Below, piece after piece: positions 61,168 through 64,000 of a stretch of DNA of 64,000 nt. The notes under the pieces were generated by a model. It worked only from the letters and a program-made list of their open reading frames with translations, was not told the DNA's origin and did not search any database. The position numbers were made by a program, and so were the translations under genes. The stretch covers positions 313,368,206 through 313,432,205 of the forward strand of contig OY728119.1 in NCBI GenBank assembly GCA_963277665.1, read 5' to 3'. This DNA is from Viscum album. Lineage: Eukaryota > Streptophyta > Magnoliopsida > Santalales > Viscaceae. Every line of letters begins with the position of its first letter. Positions within the stretch are counted from its first letter, which is position 1.

Positions 61168-63046
61168 TCATCAACTAATAAATTTTGGAAAAAATATTTT
61201 GTCAATTTAATCCTTATCTTTTTAATTCACACATAGTTATTCTATTAATTTTTAATTTTGGTAATAAATTTCTAAATATTTAATTTGTAATGAATATTTA
61301 CTTATGTGGTGTTAATTGACCATAAATGGATAGATTATGACATTTGTGACATTATAATTATAATTTTTTTTAATTTTTAAATAATTATATTGTTTTTAAA
61401 TAATTTAATAAAATTTTATGTTTATAAAATGTCAAGAGTGTCAATTTTGACACTATGCATTTATTATAATTTAAATAAAATTATCACAAAAGATAAATTA
61501 AACAAAAATATTTAATACACTACTAACATGTCATATTCACAAAGAAATTTCTTGTTGTAAATTATCAAATTCATATGATGATTCTTTTATTATTTTAAAC
61601 TAATTTATTTGATATTCCTATTAATAAAATATTGTTTACATCACTGTTGTGTGGTCATTTATGATAATTAATTAATCTCTAAAAATTATAAATAAATTCA
61701 CATGATGTGTATAATTGTATTATATTTCTAGTCACTATTTTAATATGATTTTATATATAATTTGTCACTAAATTAAATTTATTACACTTATATGATATAA
61801 GAGAGTGACATGATGTCACATTCTTTTGTATTAATAACAATTACATCATTTTCATGGAAAAAAGTCTATTAAGTGAATCTATTCCAACCCTTATCTGATA
61901 TGGGTCGATTTTTATTCACCCATTAGAATTTTTGATGGGTTTAGGTTACTTTTATAATATTATTTTTACCCTTAATTTTCAGATTTATCTTTAACTATGA
62001 TAATAAAAATAATTTCAAATGTTACTATTCATCGTGCCCAAAAAATTCCAAGTAGCCCATTAACATAATTTCGACCTACTGATTCCAAATATGAAATCCA
62101 TTTTTCAAAATTAAAAACATAGAAGTTACATTAATGAATTTAAAATTAATACCATTATCGAAAAAATTGTTTTTTGTTTAAAACATTGCAAAAGATTAAA
62201 AAAATTACATATGAATTCAATATAAAATTAATGAAAATGACAGAAATTGTCATACAATATAAAATTATATTATATTTATACATTAAATCCATTAAATAAT
62301 ATATTTTATCTATATAAATTATTTTGATGAATAATGTTGTTTTCAATTAAAATTTACCATATTTTCACTATTCATCACATTATTAAAGTTATCATAAAAA
62401 TATTAAATATTCCTCCAAAGTAATTTTTTTATATTCCTATTCTAAATAAGAAGTTTATTTGGTCAAATAGAACTTATAAATGTTTCAAAAAAATATATTT
62501 AATAAGGGTGTGAAATCAAAAGGAGTTAAAATATCATTCAAAAAAACATCTTTTATCAGAAAAATTGATATTTTCTCATATTGTGTTCTAGAAATTTTTT
62601 TGGATGAATGAAAGTGTTATATATAAAATTACAATATGGTAAATACAATTCATAACGACTAGTTTTATAATATTTAATAATATTTAATACTTTAGTGAAA
62701 CTCGGTATTGCGTACAACACAAGCTATTGAGGAAGGTCGCTTTTAAGTGTAACGCAAGCCATGTCTGTGTTGTGTGTAGTTAAAGATTACTTTTGAGTAG
62801 TGTATAACATAATCAAAACATAGTTTATTTTTTTGAATTGAACAAAATATATACTTAGTGTTGCATGAAATGAATTCTATCAAAAGAACTTGAAATTATG
62901 TGCAACATAGGCCAAGAATAGTGTTGCATATACTACAAACTAATACAGTGTTGCATACAGTGAAAGATAATCTTGGTGTAGCATACAACATAAGAAAAAA
63001 AAAGAAATTAAAAATAATATATCTCATAAAATATTTGGGTGTTACA
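61168..63046 (-). repeat. Possible LTR of another minus-strand Ty3 element
   Basis: At 63046 the minus strand reads TGTAACACCC directly after a purine-rich run (aggggg, 63047-63062), the usual LTR start context. From 62704 to 62990 the word gtgttgcatac recurs about six times in changed forms. No gene is seen. The stretch may be the other half of the family A-like LTR split by the old Tekay insertion, but I could not align it. Confidence 0.3.
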
Positions 63047-63062
63047 TTCTACCCCCTAAAAA

Positions 63063-64000
63063 TTAATTTCACCCAAGAAATTATTTGTGGTTAAAAATGG
63101 TTTTTAACTTGAAGGATTATTTCATAGAACCCCACATAATAAAAAGGGATACTAAAACTGCATTTTGAAAATGAATTATAGAAACATAATAGTTACCTGA
63201 TGAAACTCATAACTCGGTTACCATATATGAGAACATAAGTGAGAAGTGAAAAAAATGATGTGCAAGTGAAATTTAGCCATCATGTTCGGATGGATAATGA
63301 TACAGAATATGGTTTAGAGAAAGTTAACTACCTTAAAGCCATAAATCAGTGACGATTTAAGGGAAACATTGATTCATCAGATAAGAAGGTACTATGATAT
63401 CATTTTTGGTTTCAAGATCCTTTTCCTAATGTTGAAGAATTTTTCATTAGAATAAAAACTTAAATGATTTTGGTACAATCTCACCATTGTTTGTGCCTTG
63501 AACAATTTTCAATTTATATCTTGAAGAAATGAAGTTTAATTTTCATTCATGGATTTTTAGAATATCAAGTGATAGAATGATTTGTCAATCAATCTGTCTC
63601 AACAAAAATTTCAGAACAGGTTGTCAAATAAGAATATTTACACCTATAGTGAGATAATATATTAATCTAACAATATTAAAATGGAAAATAACTTATACTC
63701 TCCATAAAAGGATAACATAACAATCCTTCCAAAAAATAAAAATATAAACATTAGAAGGAGGTGAACTAAATCAACTTAACCTTTTTCTCCCATATCTCAT
63801 AAGTTAGTTCTTGGTTATCACATTCCAAACATGTGAATACCATAATCAAACCATGAATTACCATAAAACCTTATTGAAAACATGAATTCTCCAAAACGTT
63901 ATCCATTTCCACATACCAAAATACCTTAAATTATTTTTACTCAAAACATGATATAAAGTTTTCTGTATATCAGTCATGAGCTCATTAATACTATCAAACA
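63063..64000. other. Unassigned AT-rich end of window
   Basis: If the LTR call to the left is right, this should be the 3' internal part of that element, but I recognise no pol or chromodomain sequence. No other gene is visible. Confidence 0.3.

Overview
The window looks like plant nuclear DNA, most likely from a TE-rich intergenic or pericentromeric region of an angiosperm. It is very AT-rich, and I see no convincing host gene and no rRNA or tRNA gene. Nearly everything recognisable is a plant LTR retrotransposon: Ty3/gypsy chromoviruses, an Athila-type Ty3 element and decayed Ty1/copia elements. There is also a probable CACTA DNA transposon with a SINE-like insert. All calls come from reading translations and motifs by eye.

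Layout. 1-5548: 3' half of a stop-ridden chromovirus (family A) with its 3' LTR, apparently inserted into a copia gag. 5549-about 32000: a copia graveyard. Copia-1 keeps gag, a protease fragment, the end of RNase H and a 3' LTR. Copia-2 has two long LTRs around a gag-only interior. Copia-3 keeps the RT and RNase H remnant. About 32100-48663, minus strand: one Athila-type pol pseudogene running from the RT N-terminus to the integrase C-terminus. It is split by two later insertions: an almost intact 10.3-kb Tekay/Del-like chromovirus (32555-42897) in its integrase, and a 3.5-kb CACTA-like element (44749-48269) in its RT. At both sites the Athila frame resumes across the target duplication, which fixes the order of events. 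48664-49699: an LTR piece related to family A. 49700-61167, minus strand: an old relative of the Tekay element with both LTRs, leader, gag and pol remnants. 61168-64000: AT-rich DNA with a possible further minus-strand LTR.

The 10.3-kb element has LTRs of 2650 and 2651 bp, a perfect 5-bp target duplication (atact), a tRNA-Met-type primer site, a gag-protease frame, then RT, RNase H, D,D(35)E integrase and chromodomain, and a purine tract. I count about 28 substitutions and one indel between its LTRs (about 1.1%), so it is young. Its one clear coding lesion is an in-frame TAG between protease and RT. The older minus-strand copy has a lysine codon there, so the stop looks like a mutation rather than a recoding signal.

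The most unusual signals are all in this young element: an 89-codon, GC-richer, coiled-coil-like ORF inside each LTR with its own TATA-like box; an array of four short tandem hairpins with a compensated stem change; and an LTR-LTR difference spectrum dominated by G/T transversions on one strand.
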